64,000 bases of DNA from NCBI GenBank assembly GCA_030734395.1, contig JAUZTG010000020.1, forward strand, positions 744,001 through 808,000, written 5' to 3'. Positions within the stretch are counted from its first letter, which is position 1, and every line of letters begins with the position of its first letter. Below are positions 21,351 to 31,652 of the stretch, piece after piece. Below the pieces are notes generated by a model that did not search any database, had not been told where the DNA came from, and saw nothing but the letters and a program-made list of their open reading frames with translations. This DNA comes from Sarocladium kiliense (Eukaryota; Ascomycota; Sordariomycetes; Hypocreales; Sarocladiaceae). A program made the position numbers and the translations under genes.

Positions 21351-23058
21351 ATGAACCTCCACGCGCAGAATTCAACCGTGCTCAGTCCGGGGGCAACTCG
21401 AGTCCTCCTCGAACACGTTTTCGCCGACCCGATTCAGAATACCCTTGTTGGTGTACTAGCACTTCCTGTGCTCTACGTTCTTGTCAACGAGTTTGTTCGT
21501 TCCAAGGCTCGCATTCCGCACATCAAGGGTCCAAGAGGACTGCCACTGATCGGCAATATTTGGGACATTCGTGTCAATGCTGCTGAGAAGTATCGGCAAT
21601 GGGCAAAGAGACATGGCGATGTCTACCAAATTATGCTGGGAAACATCCCAGTTGTTGTTATCAACTCTGCTGCTGCTGCCAAAACCATCTTCGGTTCTAA
21701 TGCTCAAGCCCTGAGCTCGCGACCAGAGCTATATACATTTCACAAGGTAGGATTTTGCTGTGTATGATAGTACACCCATAATATCGGCTAAACAGGCACA
21801 GGTGCTATCTAATACTGCTGGAACAACTATCGGAACATCTCCATACAGCGAATCACTCAAACGACGAAGAAAGGGCGCCGCATCGGCCCTCAACAGACCT
21901 TCTGTCGCCACTTACGTTCCCCATCTGGAGATCGAGACAAGAGACTTTATCAAGGAAATCTACATGTACGGCAATGCAGGGAAGACGCCAGTTGACCCTA
22001 TGCCGATGATTCAGAGACTGTCTCTTTCCCTAGCGTTGACCCTGAATTGGGGCACCAGACTCAAGTCGCAGAAGGACAATTTATTCGATGAGATTACACA
22101 CGTCGAGGAAGAGATCAGCAAATTCCGTTCTACTACTGGCAATCTACAAGACTACATCCCTTTGCTCCGTTTGAACCCTATCAATCTTCACTCGTCCAAG
22201 GCCCGGGAGATGCGTGATCGGCGCGACAAGTACCTCACAGATCTCAATAACGCCCTCGATGAACGCATCGCCAACGGAACTCACCAACCATGCATACAGG
22301 CCAACGTCATCCTGGACAAGGAAGCCAAGCTCAACAAAGACGAGCTAACCTCTATCAGCCTGACCATGCTCTCTGGAGGCCTAGACACGGTCACAACTCA
22401 AGTCGCCTGGTTTGTTGCGCTACTGTCTCAGCACCCGGAGATCCAGGAGAAGGCTGCTCAGGAGATTCACAAGTTCTATGGCGATGATGAACCCATGTGC
22501 GATGAGAACGACGATCAGAAGTGCGCCTACATCGTCGCGCTTGTCAAAGAGGCTCTCCGATACTATACCGTGCTTCGTCTTGCTCTGCCTCGTGTCTCTG
22601 TCAAGGATCTGCCCTATCAAGGTGCAGTGATTCCGAAGGGCACAATGGTGTTTCTAAACGCCTGGGCTTGTAACATGGGTGAGTTGTACCCCGCTAGCAA
22701 TCGTTCCTCCTTCAAGCTGGCATATACTGACCATGTTGCTCCAGATTCCGCGGTCTGGTCTGATCCAGAAAGTTTCCGCCCAGAAAGGTGGCTCGAGCAG
22801 CCAGACGCTCCCTTGTTCACGTATGGAGTGGGATACCGCATGTGTGCCGGATCACTGCTTGCAAATCGCGAGCTCTACCTCGTCTTCATCCGGCTACTCA
22901 ACAGCTTCATAGTAAAGAAGTATGACGATGTTGATTGCCATCCTATCACGGGTAATGACGACCCTACGAGCTTAGTGGCATTGCCGCCCAGATTCAAGTC
23001 ATACTTTGTACCCCGGAATGACGAGGCACTTTCGAAAGCCTTAGAAAAGGCGTCTTAG
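21351..23058 (+). CDS. Cytochrome P450 of the CYP504 (phenylacetate hydroxylase) type
   Basis: A microsomal mono-oxygenase of 528 aa from exons 21351-21746, 21802-22678 and 22745-23058. A hydrophobic anchor (NTLVGVLALPVLYVLVNEFV, residues about 34-53) and a Pro-rich IKGPRGLPLIGNIWD follow the start. The I-helix has LSGGLDTVTTQVAW, K-helix EALR, PERW, and the haem loop FTYGVGYRMCAGSLLANREL. The segment YTFHKVLSNTAGTTIGTSPY plus SLKRRRKGAASALNRPSV is the signature I associate with CYP504 enzymes. These hydroxylate phenylacetate (PhacA) or 3-hydroxy- and 3,4-dihydroxyphenylacetate (PhacB) towards homogentisate. The last intron is 66 bp and stop-free, so unspliced RNA stays in frame. Which of the two substrate classes applies cannot be told here. 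The genome must hold a partner if the substrate is unsubstituted phenylacetate. Confidence 0.88.
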
Positions 23059-23476
23059 ATTACAGTCAAACATTTTACGATAGCTTGCATGACGTACCAT
23101 ACTTTAAGTAGGAAACAAAACATTATCCGTTGTTATAGCAGAGTCAGCTAAGGTTGGCCGCAAAGCCGGACCTCGCGAACGTGATACTGGCCAAGCATAT
23201 TCCAAGGCTAGTAATCTGTAAGTATGCAACAGGATTCAGCCTTCATCTTATTAGCGCAAAGATGATCGTCCATCAATTTCGCTCGTTGTATTACCCTCTA
23301 CTGTGGATGAACCTGCCCGTCTCTGAACTCTTCATGAACTGTCATTCCTCTTAAAGCACTCCCAGTCCAACGACTAGGGTAAACAGATGGCCGAGACCAT
23401 GTGGTACGTAGCATTTGTTCCTGTTTCTTTAGCAATGACTATTTACGAGATTTCAGACTATGCCTATTGGCAGAAA
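23059..23476. other. Convergent 3' flanks
   Basis: Space between the P450 stop and the amine oxidase stop. No gene is seen. Confidence 0.5.
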
Positions 23477-25091
23477 CTAGATCTTACTCTTAGTGTCGTT
23501 GTCTATCGTGCGCTTTACATGCCTGGCAGCCAGCACGCCTTGCTCAATCGCGCCATCAATGAATCCTCTCCATCCATTCGCCCAGTCCGCACTAGCAAAG
23601 CAAACTCGACCATGAGGCCGCTGGAGCACCTGGAGGTATTTTCTGAAGCAATTCGGGCCCCAGCATGCCCAGGCTCCTTTAGCCAGCGGATCAGCCGTCC
23701 AGTCATGAGCCACGTACCCCAGGACATCTGCATCCGGCTTCATGTGTTTCTTGAACTGTGAACAGACCTCATCACTGTTCCGGCAATCTTTCAGGCGCTC
23801 ACTAAGACCAAAACCTATAGAATATGTGCTTCCTTGCCCAGATGCATCTGTTCCTGAGTGATCGCTGAAGGCGAAGCCGAAGGGTGAGTCTCCACATCCC
23901 TCGGCCGAGGAGTAAAATGCTGCCTCTTCGCCAGCTGTCTTGAAATGAATCTTTGTGATCTTACACAAGTGTCCTATTGCCAGCGCTTCCTGACGCACAG
24001 GATCAAGTGGTGGGCTGAAGGTGATCCCGTGGAGTACGTTCCTGTCCGAGCGTCAGTCGAAGACACTCTCGCAGTATGCTTGCGCGCGGAGTTGACTCAC
24101 AGTGGTACTGTGCAGACAACTTGCTTTGCTTTTAGTCTTGACCCGTTTGTGGCCGTGAGGCTTACGAAATCCCGTTCTTGGGATACCTCCTGGATCGTAG
24201 TCCCCATAAGAACATCACCTCGATAGTCCTGGAGGATCAATCTTGCGAGGGAAGTCATGCCTCCGTTACCGAGCTTGTAGACGCCGGCAAACTCGGCTAC
24301 GCGCTCCAGATCATGCCCTCCAAGCGCAAACCAACGCAATGTTTCGGTCCACGAGAGCTCACCCCCAGTGACACCACCGAAGGTGCGGAGGAAAGCCTCG
24401 AATACATCTTTGTCCTCCCTGGACTCGTCTTCAATCTCATCCAGGCGGTCTTTAACCGTAACGTGATCGTACTTAGTCCATGGTGCCGGCTGTCGCAGAG
24501 GGTCCAGAGGGTAGGGCATCAGTTCTCGGCTCGATAGTCCGTCTTTGGAGAAGAACTTGTTGGCGATACGAGACGAAGCGATATCCTGATATGCGGCTGA
24601 ACCTATGATGAATGCTCCCGAAGCCGTCTTGAAGCGCCTTTCCGTAGCGAACCCTCCAGACGAAGTCTTGAGATTCCGTTCGAGGCCGTATCTAGCGATC
24701 TCGGCATATACAAATGGTTGCATCCTTCATGATGAAGCTTACGTATTAGAAGGTTCTCCGTGGAATGTACAGAGGCTTCTCTCGAATTTGTCGTTCCGGC
24801 AGAAACTTACCAGTGAACCCACGTCCCGCCCATTTCAAAACTCTCACCAAAGGCCTTCGCGGTCCAGGTACGACCGCCAATTCGATCGCGCCCATCCACG
24901 AGCAAGACACTCAGCTGACGATCCGCCGCGAGGTCACGGCCTGCCACAAGACCTGCGAAGCCTGCGCCAATTACAACGACATCGTAGGTGTCCCGGATCA
25001 ACGGACTGCTCGACACAACCGCGTCCGTTTCGAGGCCAGAATACCCTTCACTCGTGGCATTCCAGAGATATCCCTCGTTACTGCGAGGCAT
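23477..25091 (-). CDS. Flavin monoamine oxidase, MAO-N type
   Basis: An FAD enzyme that oxidatively deaminates a primary amine to an aldehyde with release of NH3 and H2O2. 489 aa from exons 25091-24811, 24724-24101 and 24041-23477. The Rossmann motif is VVVIGAGFAGLVAGRDL, followed by VDGRDRIGGRTWTA and MGGTWVHW, all classic for the family. C-terminal FAD-contact residues are in HGRVCFASADWANGWRGFID. The segment WACWGPNCFRKYLQVL sits where other MAOs have the aromatic-cage region. The C-terminal tripeptide is SKI, a variant of a type 1 peroxisomal signal; A. niger MAO-N is peroxisomal. The ATG at 25091 (MPRSNEGYLWN) is preferred, as the frame upstream begins only with GTG. With the permease and aldehyde dehydrogenase this supplies the first step from phenethylamine or tyramine-like amines to the arylacetate. 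Confidence 0.9.
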
Positions 25092-25122
25092 GGTGAAAGA
25101 AAACCAAAGTGTTGCAAACAAG

Positions 25123-25440
25123 TCAAGAAGCACGCGTGTCTAATTGCTCGATAGCTCTCAACAGACCGGGCACGGTGGCTATAAACTGCCTTTTCAGTTC
25201 CTTACACAGATCTATGCCTCGCTCCGCGGACACCGAGGAGACACCAGTGAACCACAGCAACGTTCGCCAATTCCCCGAGACTAGATGAAGACGCTCTAGA
25301 TCAATTCCGTGAGGTGGATCCCCAGGGAAATAGTCCACGGCGAGAGATAAGGCAACCCCTCATGAGAGCTCTTGTGGGGAATCATAAGGTGACTGTTGAG
25401 ATGTGGCATCTGCTTCTGGAGTCAAACCCACGGGAGGAAA
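25123..25440 (-). pseudogene. Possible gene remnant with an internal stop
   Basis: One minus-strand frame is open from 25440 to 25123 except for a TGA at 25360-25362. The upstream part reads PPVGLTPEADATSQQSPYDS, a low-complexity linker style. The downstream part contains LERLHLVSGNWRTLLWFTG and AERGIDLCKELKRQFIATVP, which looks like real protein and could be the end of a fungal regulator. No ATG, zinc cluster or usable splice pair was found. It ends 32 bp before the amine oxidase start, inside what must be its promoter. It could be a decayed gene or chance. Confidence 0.3.
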
Positions 25441-26211
25441 TTACCTTAGCGGTAGAGAATAAGGGGAGTTCGTCTCTTTGACCGGATATGTGGCCAGCAG
25501 GTAAGCGAGCTCGGAATAAAGCGATGCTGGAGCACCTGACTTATGACGACCGCCGGCTGCTGAACTGGGGACGGAAAGCTCGGAATAGTCCCGAGCCCCA
25601 TAGCCAAGCGATAAGGGTCCAATTGATGACTATTAGCGAGGATCTACATATTAATGACCCTTTCTAGGGGTCTCCAATCATTGTAAACTGCCATCATGGT
25701 GATGCTTGTGATCGGTTCCGGTCAACAGGTGGTAAGTCGGAAGACTAACTTAGTGCGATTGATCGCTATGCGCCGTGATGCGTGACGACCCATGTTTATG
25801 GAGATGTTTCAGGATAGCGTTTAGTGATTCGAAGCACGTACGGGCGATTGCTTAGCGAGAGTCTTTAGAGACCTTTTATTCTGCGTCTAGTTGGGCTATC
25901 TGGTTGGAGATCTCTCTTCAAGGCCGGGACTATCTATATTCCCATTCACGTATCGCTAGACGAAACGATGGAACAGCTCTTCTGCCCTGGAACGAGCCTA
26001 GGACAGCTAATTGACCCCAAGGCCGTTATGAAGCACCCTTGGGCAGCGAAGTCTCGAATTTGTCCTACATTCAGACTTAATATGTATAACGTACTTCGCA
26101 TAACACAGTCTGTAACTATCAGCCATTTCCTCTGCCTGTGCTGTTACTGTCGAACTTATGTAATGCGAAAGAGTAATGTATAAAATAAAACTCCCTCTCA
26201 CTCAGACAGTT
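25441..26211. other. Intergenic with an 11 bp direct repeat
   Basis: No gene is seen. AGCTCGGAATA occurs at 25508-25518 and again at 25577-25587, upstream of the amine oxidase. The stretch becomes AT-richer towards 26200, which fits the 3' flank of the secreted protein gene. Confidence 0.45.
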
Positions 26212-27357
26212 TCACCATTCCCCATTGCCGTAGTCCTCCCACCAGTTATGCCCATGTCCACGGCAAGTGCCTACAACACAATAGTACCAGGTTCGCTCCG
26301 TAGCAGACATAGGGGCGTTGATGGTGTATCTTCCAGAAGACCGCACAAAATTGAGGTTGCAGTCTCTGTCGATGCTCAGAGCCTGGAATCTCTGATGTTG
26401 CATGTAATTCCATATGCAAACAGTTTCCCCGGGTTGTCCACCGCAGAGATGCGTGCTTGTGTATGATCTTGTGAAAGTTATACTATACCCTGCGGTAATA
26501 TAGGGGCCTGCATTAATGCTGATGCCGGCTGAATGCGAGATCGAGTGTGTTTCGCCACTGCCGACTGTGCAGGTGTTTGAACCACATCTCAAGTTGCCCT
26601 GCCAGACTCAAAGTTAGCCTGCAGATCGTAGGAGGAGGCATGCGTGCAGGGGAGTCTCGGTTTTAGCAAAGTACGGCGCTCTTGTTGGGGAACATACTGT
26701 CACCTGCTGGTGCTTAGCCATCCTCCTTGGGGACCCATTGTTGAAAGGGTATGTGAATGGACGACTAATGCACTGTCGAGCTTCAAGCAAGCCGCCATCA
26801 AGCTCTGGCTCTGTGTCATTTCCTGGGAGAAACAAGTCTCCATTGATGGTGGCCGGCTCAAAGCTATCGAGTTCGGGGTCAATGACTGTGGGCACCGAGG
26901 CAGGGAAGAATCCTTCACCCTCGATATCAGACAAGCATTCCACCACCACGTCGGCATCGACAGGCTTAGGTAGTGGGAGATTGTTAGGAACAAGACACTC
27001 GACCACCAGATGGATATCGGTGTAGCGCTGACCACAGGTGATGCCGCCTGTCACTTCCGCGTCGGCACCAATGCTGTATGTAGTGCCATTGAACTGAAGC
27101 TCGCCGTGGCCTTGGGAATCACTCAGCTTGACCTCCAAGTTGGCATCCGACAAGGAAAGGGGGCCTTGACAGGTGTAAGCGAGCAAGCTGGTGCGATCCT
27201 CTGTCCAAGCACTCAGGGCGGTGCTTCCGGAAGGTATATGCTTCTCAAAGACAACGTGGAAGACTGAACCAGCCTCAGCCAGAGAACGGCCAGCGAGGAA
27301 ATTGGCAAGGCTAAGCGTGGGCGCCAGGGCCAGTAACACAAAAGTCCAAGGCATCAT
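26212..27357 (-). CDS. Secreted cysteine-rich protein, unknown family
   Basis: 348 aa from exons 27357-26698 and 26598-26212, with a 99 bp intron (branch GGCTAAC). The N-terminus MMPWTFVLLALAPTLSLANF is a clear signal peptide. An N-terminal domain (about 20-150) has four cysteines and ends at VVVECLSDIEGEGFFPASVP. A Pro/Glu-rich linker leads to LLEARQC, which resembles a Kex2-type processing site. The C-terminal domain has CGSNTCTVGSGETHSIS and then CGGQPGETVCIWNYMQH, and ends with YYCVVGTCRGHGHNWWEDYG. I do not recognise the family. The layout of signal peptide, pro-region and Cys-rich mature domain is common in secreted effectors and antimicrobial proteins. Function is not claimed. Confidence 0.75.
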
Positions 27358-28708
27358 AAAGGTGTTGGTGAAAACACACTCTTAGGATGATCCAAGATGA
27401 AGGACTTATGAATCCCGCCGTGTGATGGTCTACTGCCTTTCGCCGTCTGAGCCTAGGCTTTATAGAAACAGTCGTCTTCCGCCGCACTTAGACGTATCAC
27501 ACACCCGCGCATTCACTTCGACCTAGGTTGCATCGCGTCCGTGCCAAGCCCTTGGTCTCATCTTGTCTAAGGTTCCTGAATAAGAACTCAGGTCAACCGT
27601 CCCAAGTGCTCTGCCTACCGTTCTTTATGAGACACGCTGAAGGATCATGTCCTTTCCAATAGTTGCCAGACTGCGTCGACGTCGTCCATCATGTGAGTAT
27701 GCGGCGACTTATTGAAAAGCGCCCGCAATAGAAGGATTCCAGGCAGCAACGCTCACCATGCGTTGCAACTCTTGTTATTGTGGAACTCAATGAACTAACA
27801 ACGGGCGCTGGTGCATTGGAGGTGCGACTTCATGCCGGACGACAGGGCCAAGGCGGCAATATCAACACTTCAGTCTTTCGTAGCATAATCACCAACCCCT
27901 CGCATCTCTCGTCTAAGTAAATTTAGTCCATTACGCAGGTGTAGGCCCTTCGTTCTCTCAACTAAAGTCATCTGCTTGATGGTTGTCATCAGTTGATGGG
28001 TTGCTCATTTGGCTCGATAGATATCTCTGAGGATCCCCCGCACAAGCCCAGAGCACCCTTTATCCTGGAGCCTAGAATAAAGTGACTAATGCAGATGGAC
28101 CCTTGCTGTAGGTCATCACGTTCTCTAATCCGGGCGTCCAAGAGTCAATGTTCTTAGCCTTATTACTTGGCATTATGGCATTAGGTTGCTACAAAGACAT
28201 GTGGGGATGCGCAAAGAAGATAGGTTCGGATCTTCGCGAATCAAATATGCTTAGCTTAACTGCTTGGCACTATGGCACTACTGGGAAGACATATGTGGAA
28301 GTGAAAAAGCGAGAGCCTCGGACTTTTACGAATCAAATTGGCGACAACTTGCATTACCTGGAGCCTGAACTGAGCTTGTCAAAGAAATAACTCAAATAAA
28401 ACAACATATAGCTCTATCCTATGCTACTACCTTCTGCTTTCATTGCTTGGCTTTTAGATCCTGCTAGGCAGCCACACAAGGAAGTGAATGTCGAGTCTCT
28501 GTCCATCGGTCCATCACTCATTATCACTCAAGTTTTGTAGCCAAGCGCTGCCGCGCTTCTTATTGACCAGAACCCCTCCAATGAACCAACATTATTTAAG
28601 AGAGGTCCGCCCTATGGTGTAGAAGGCAATATGATATGTTCCTCAGGGCTGTGTGACTAACCCCTTGTTCCGTTTGCTCGAATCACCAACCTTGTGGCAT
28701 TAGACACG
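27358..28708. other. Intergenic, contains an imperfect tandem duplication
   Basis: A 1.35 kb stretch between two divergent secreted-protein genes. No gene is supported; an 80-codon frame at 28148-28390 is built on the duplicated sequence and has no motif. Confidence 0.5.
28152..28338. repeat. Imperfect tandem duplication of about 90-95 bp
   Basis: Copy A is 28152-28246 and copy B 28249-28338. They share blocks such as CTTGGCAYTATGGCAYTA, AAGACATRTGGRG and a common end GAATCAAAT. The offset of 97 bp is not a multiple of three, so the copies are not a repeated protein motif. Many substitutions between the copies point to an old event. Confidence 0.6.
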
Positions 28709-29285
28709 ATGAAGCTCCCCGGCCTATGTATCATCGCCATATCGTTACTTGTTGCTATTGTCCAAGCTCAGGGGTACACCAGATCGTGCAACTCTTGTTA
28801 CGTCATCAGAGATGGCCAGGACAGCTCCGAGCCGAACCTGAGCTGTTGCTGTAATATTGGCTCTGGTGGTTGCCGCAGAACAAGCCTTTGGCTCACCCAC
28901 TGCATTGCCAATTCTGGTGGTATCATGGCCGCACGTCAAGAGTAAGTCCTGCATCCCTCTGGGTTCGATGCGCATATTGCGTCTGCATGATTTCCTGGTT
29001 CGCATTTTATGTACATTGGGCGAAGAATTACTAACTCGAGTCTTCTGTTCAGAGGCCGGCTTCACTCGTCGTGCAACTGGTTTCGGTACCTGGATAACTA
29101 CCGTCTCGAAGGTCGATGCGGCGATGGTCGAGGCGGACATCGTTGGACAGATATCAATCTAGGTAACGTCCCAGGCTTCCGTCTTAGTGTCTAGAGAGTC
29201 GACAGGCGGGGACTAATTCGCTGCAGACTCTTTCATCTCAAACCGGAATGGATATCTGGAATGCTTCGGTCGCAGAGGCGTCTGA
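28709..29285 (+). CDS. Secreted cyanovirin-N homology (CVNH) lectin-type protein
   Basis: 133 aa from exons 28709-28941, 29053-29162 and 29227-29285. A signal peptide (MKLPGLCIIAISLLVAIVQA) is followed by one CVNH domain. The first half has YTRSCNSCYVIRDG, a CCCNIGSGGCRRTSLWLTHC segment and IANSGGIM. The second half has HSSCNWFRYLDNYRLEGRC, GHRWTDINL and, after the last junction, DSFISNRNGYLECFGRRGV. The paired pattern 'SCxxC...L.C.C......TSL.L..CI.N..G' is the family signature. CVNH proteins bind high-mannose glycans; in fungi their biology is unclear. Extra cysteines are present compared with a minimal domain. The final two exons are needed for the fold, so the splice models are well supported. 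Confidence 0.85.
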
Positions 29286-30206
29286 GAGGTGGGACATATT
29301 CGATTCTATCTGTCAAAGTCAAACTTGGTCTGTATCGGCATGCATATTCAGCCATTGCCCAGGCTGGGAAGTTCTACATAACAATGGTATCATCACCGCT
29401 GCTGGCTAGATGAGGTGGGATTAGTCTTGCTTTGTTGGAATTGCGAGTTCCGGTGGAGCTTCGAGGTGTTGCGACGGAGTGTTGTCTAGGCGCTTGCGCG
29501 GTCTCAGAGGTGCCGCAAGCTCTAGAGTCAATTAAACTCGGTGCTTTACAAAGGTAGTTGACATTATTGAAGGCAAATCTAGTTTTGGTTGCTCACATGT
29601 TAGAGGCACCTGCAAGGAAGAATATACTACGAGCTCCTGGTACAGAGTAAAGGCGTACATTGCCCGGTGGTTGTTCTAAGATATAAGATAGCTTCAATCT
29701 TGACGTGCCCACAAGCGCATCACCAATCCCTCCTCCTACGGAACCCTCAGCCTCCTACGCACCATCCAGGGAAACAGTGCTACAATACTTTGACAGACTA
29801 TGCCATCCATGTGTGGCGCTAGAACTGCTAAGCTGCCACATGACAAGAATGGTGGCTGGGCTGTCTGATAAGGTCTTGAGTCCCCTTAAGCAAAGAGGCC
29901 ATCACAGCGACCATCTTTAATCCCAAGAAACTAGACCATAGCATGCCGCCTCTGCGAACTGCTTTCTATCAAAGTTTCTTCGGTTAACCTTTCTCGTCAG
30001 GCCGCTTGGTATCGCAACGCGGTGTAGCCCAAACAAGTCAGGGAGAGGAACATGTGGAATGCGTTCTCCAAGGAGATAACAAAGCTCGGAGTGAGGAAAC
30101 GATGGAGCGCCTGTCTTCAACTCTGTTACGTCCCGAAGGCTTGACTACCGTGTATTGCTACCCCTATCTTTGATCGTGGGTTGTTCCTGACTTGTAAACC
30201 ATTTGA
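29286..30206. other. Intergenic, no gene recognised
   Basis: No credible gene. A 71-codon plus-strand frame at 29705-29920 begins Pro/Ser-rich and has no motif. The region serves as the 3' flank of both neighbours. Confidence 0.5.
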
Positions 30207-31652
30207 TCACTGCTTTGCAACTCGCACTGTTGTCTCATTCTTCACCAGAATACCCCCGAAGTCTGAGGCGAGATCACTCCTGCTAGCGCCATTCCCTGTA
30301 ACAGTAGATGTATACTCATTGCCGGCGGGTCTGAATCGATTCATTGCGTTATTATCGAAGTCGGATGTTGAGCCGCGACCGCCGCCATCATCTGAGTCGG
30401 CGAGCTGGTGTGTCGAGCTAGATTCGTCGTTCGGGGTGGACTTAGCCATGTGGTCGAGGCGGATGCTCTGTTTGGTCTGGCTTCGACTGTAGGTGTTCTG
30501 GTAGCTGCCTGCGCTGGCGTCCGTCCGTGATCGAGGATTCGTGCAGGTGAAGATAAACATGCAAGCTGGTCGAATCGTAGGAAGCGAAGCTATCGAGAGT
30601 TAGATGGTCCATTCTCGCGACGTCGAGTTAGATTCGGGGTCAAGATATTTACCAGAAACATTGATCAGGTTGACCTCAACTGTAGCCCAGATAACAATAT
30701 CGCATATGTTCCACGTCAAGTCGGCCGACTTATCGTCAAACACTTTTGCGGCTACAATTAGCCTGATTGCAGCCGCACAAATGCTGTGGTTGTTAACTAT
30801 CTGCACGAGTTATCAAGAAGGCATCGTCCACTTACAAGAATCCAAAGGTGAACATGATCATAATACCAGCCTTTTGCAGCCTAGGCAGTTGCAAATGTCC
30901 AATCTCCCACATGGGTAAGATCAGAATGGCAATGTCGATCATAGCGTGGACAAGAGTAGTACCAAAGAAGAACTTTTTGTCCTCAATCGCACAGTATCCG
31001 CCAGCAGTGGAATCCCAGAAAGCATCGACCGGGACACAGTGGAAGATTCCCATGAAGATCTACAATGCGTGCGATTAGAAATAGTTGCTACGTTTGGTAC
31101 TAGGCGAGGTGACTTACTCGAAAGGTAATCCAAATCAGGGCACATCCAAACAGAATCTGGATAGGTAGCCGGATGTTTGTGAGTTTGAACATGCGCCAGT
31201 AAAGGCTCAAGATGGAAACCTTGGCAAAGAATAGACCAAAGGCATAGAACAGCTCCGCGATAAAGAGCAGCAATTTCGACTGAAACAGGATATCTTCCAG
31301 TGTTCTGCCCGTGGTTTCCATTACATCAGTGATATGAAGTCCGAGGCCGTGAATAACCCCTATTTGGATTGTGTCAGCATTATGTTCTATGTTAGTTAGC
31401 TGGCTTGGAGCAACCTACAGTAGGGAAGAAGAACGACCCAGCCAACGGAAATAGCCTGAGTGAGTTAGCATTCTCAGAACCAAAGGAACAGCAAAAGTGG
31501 TAACCTACATAGCCACAGAATGCGAAGTAGTCATCCCACGACAACGGAGTCCTCCTGAGAAATCGACTCAGGATCCGAAGTATGGTGATGATTGTGGCAG
31601 CGGCGAAGGTAACAAAGAACACGACCCAAAGGTCCGTCTGTTTGGACTCCAT
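30207..31652 (-). CDS. Seven-TM fungal rhodopsin-domain integral membrane protein
   Basis: 386 aa from six exons: 31652-31509, 31455-31419, 31359-31118, 31059-30836, 30783-30653 and 30589-30207. Hydrophobic helices occur in order: VVFFVTFAAATIITILRILS, AISVGWVVLLPYWVIHGLGL, LFIAELFYAFGLFFAKVSIL, IQILFGCALIWITFRIFMGI, TLVHAMIDIAILILPMWEIG, AGIMIMFTFGFFICAAAIRL, and a last one ending in VNVSASLPTIRP-like sequence. Family marks are the WDDYF loop after helix 1, FHCVPVDAFWD and the PMWxI region. The C-terminal 120 residues are Ser/Asp/Gly-rich and cytosolic. This family has many members in ascomycetes and most have no known function. A 37-base exon 2 lies between two short introns. Upstream sequence ends in CCCACAG, so a 5' UTR intron is possible. 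Confidence 0.85.

Noticed and set aside
28148..28390. 80-codon plus-strand frame
   Set aside because: It is built from two diverged tandem copies in different frames and has no signal or motif.
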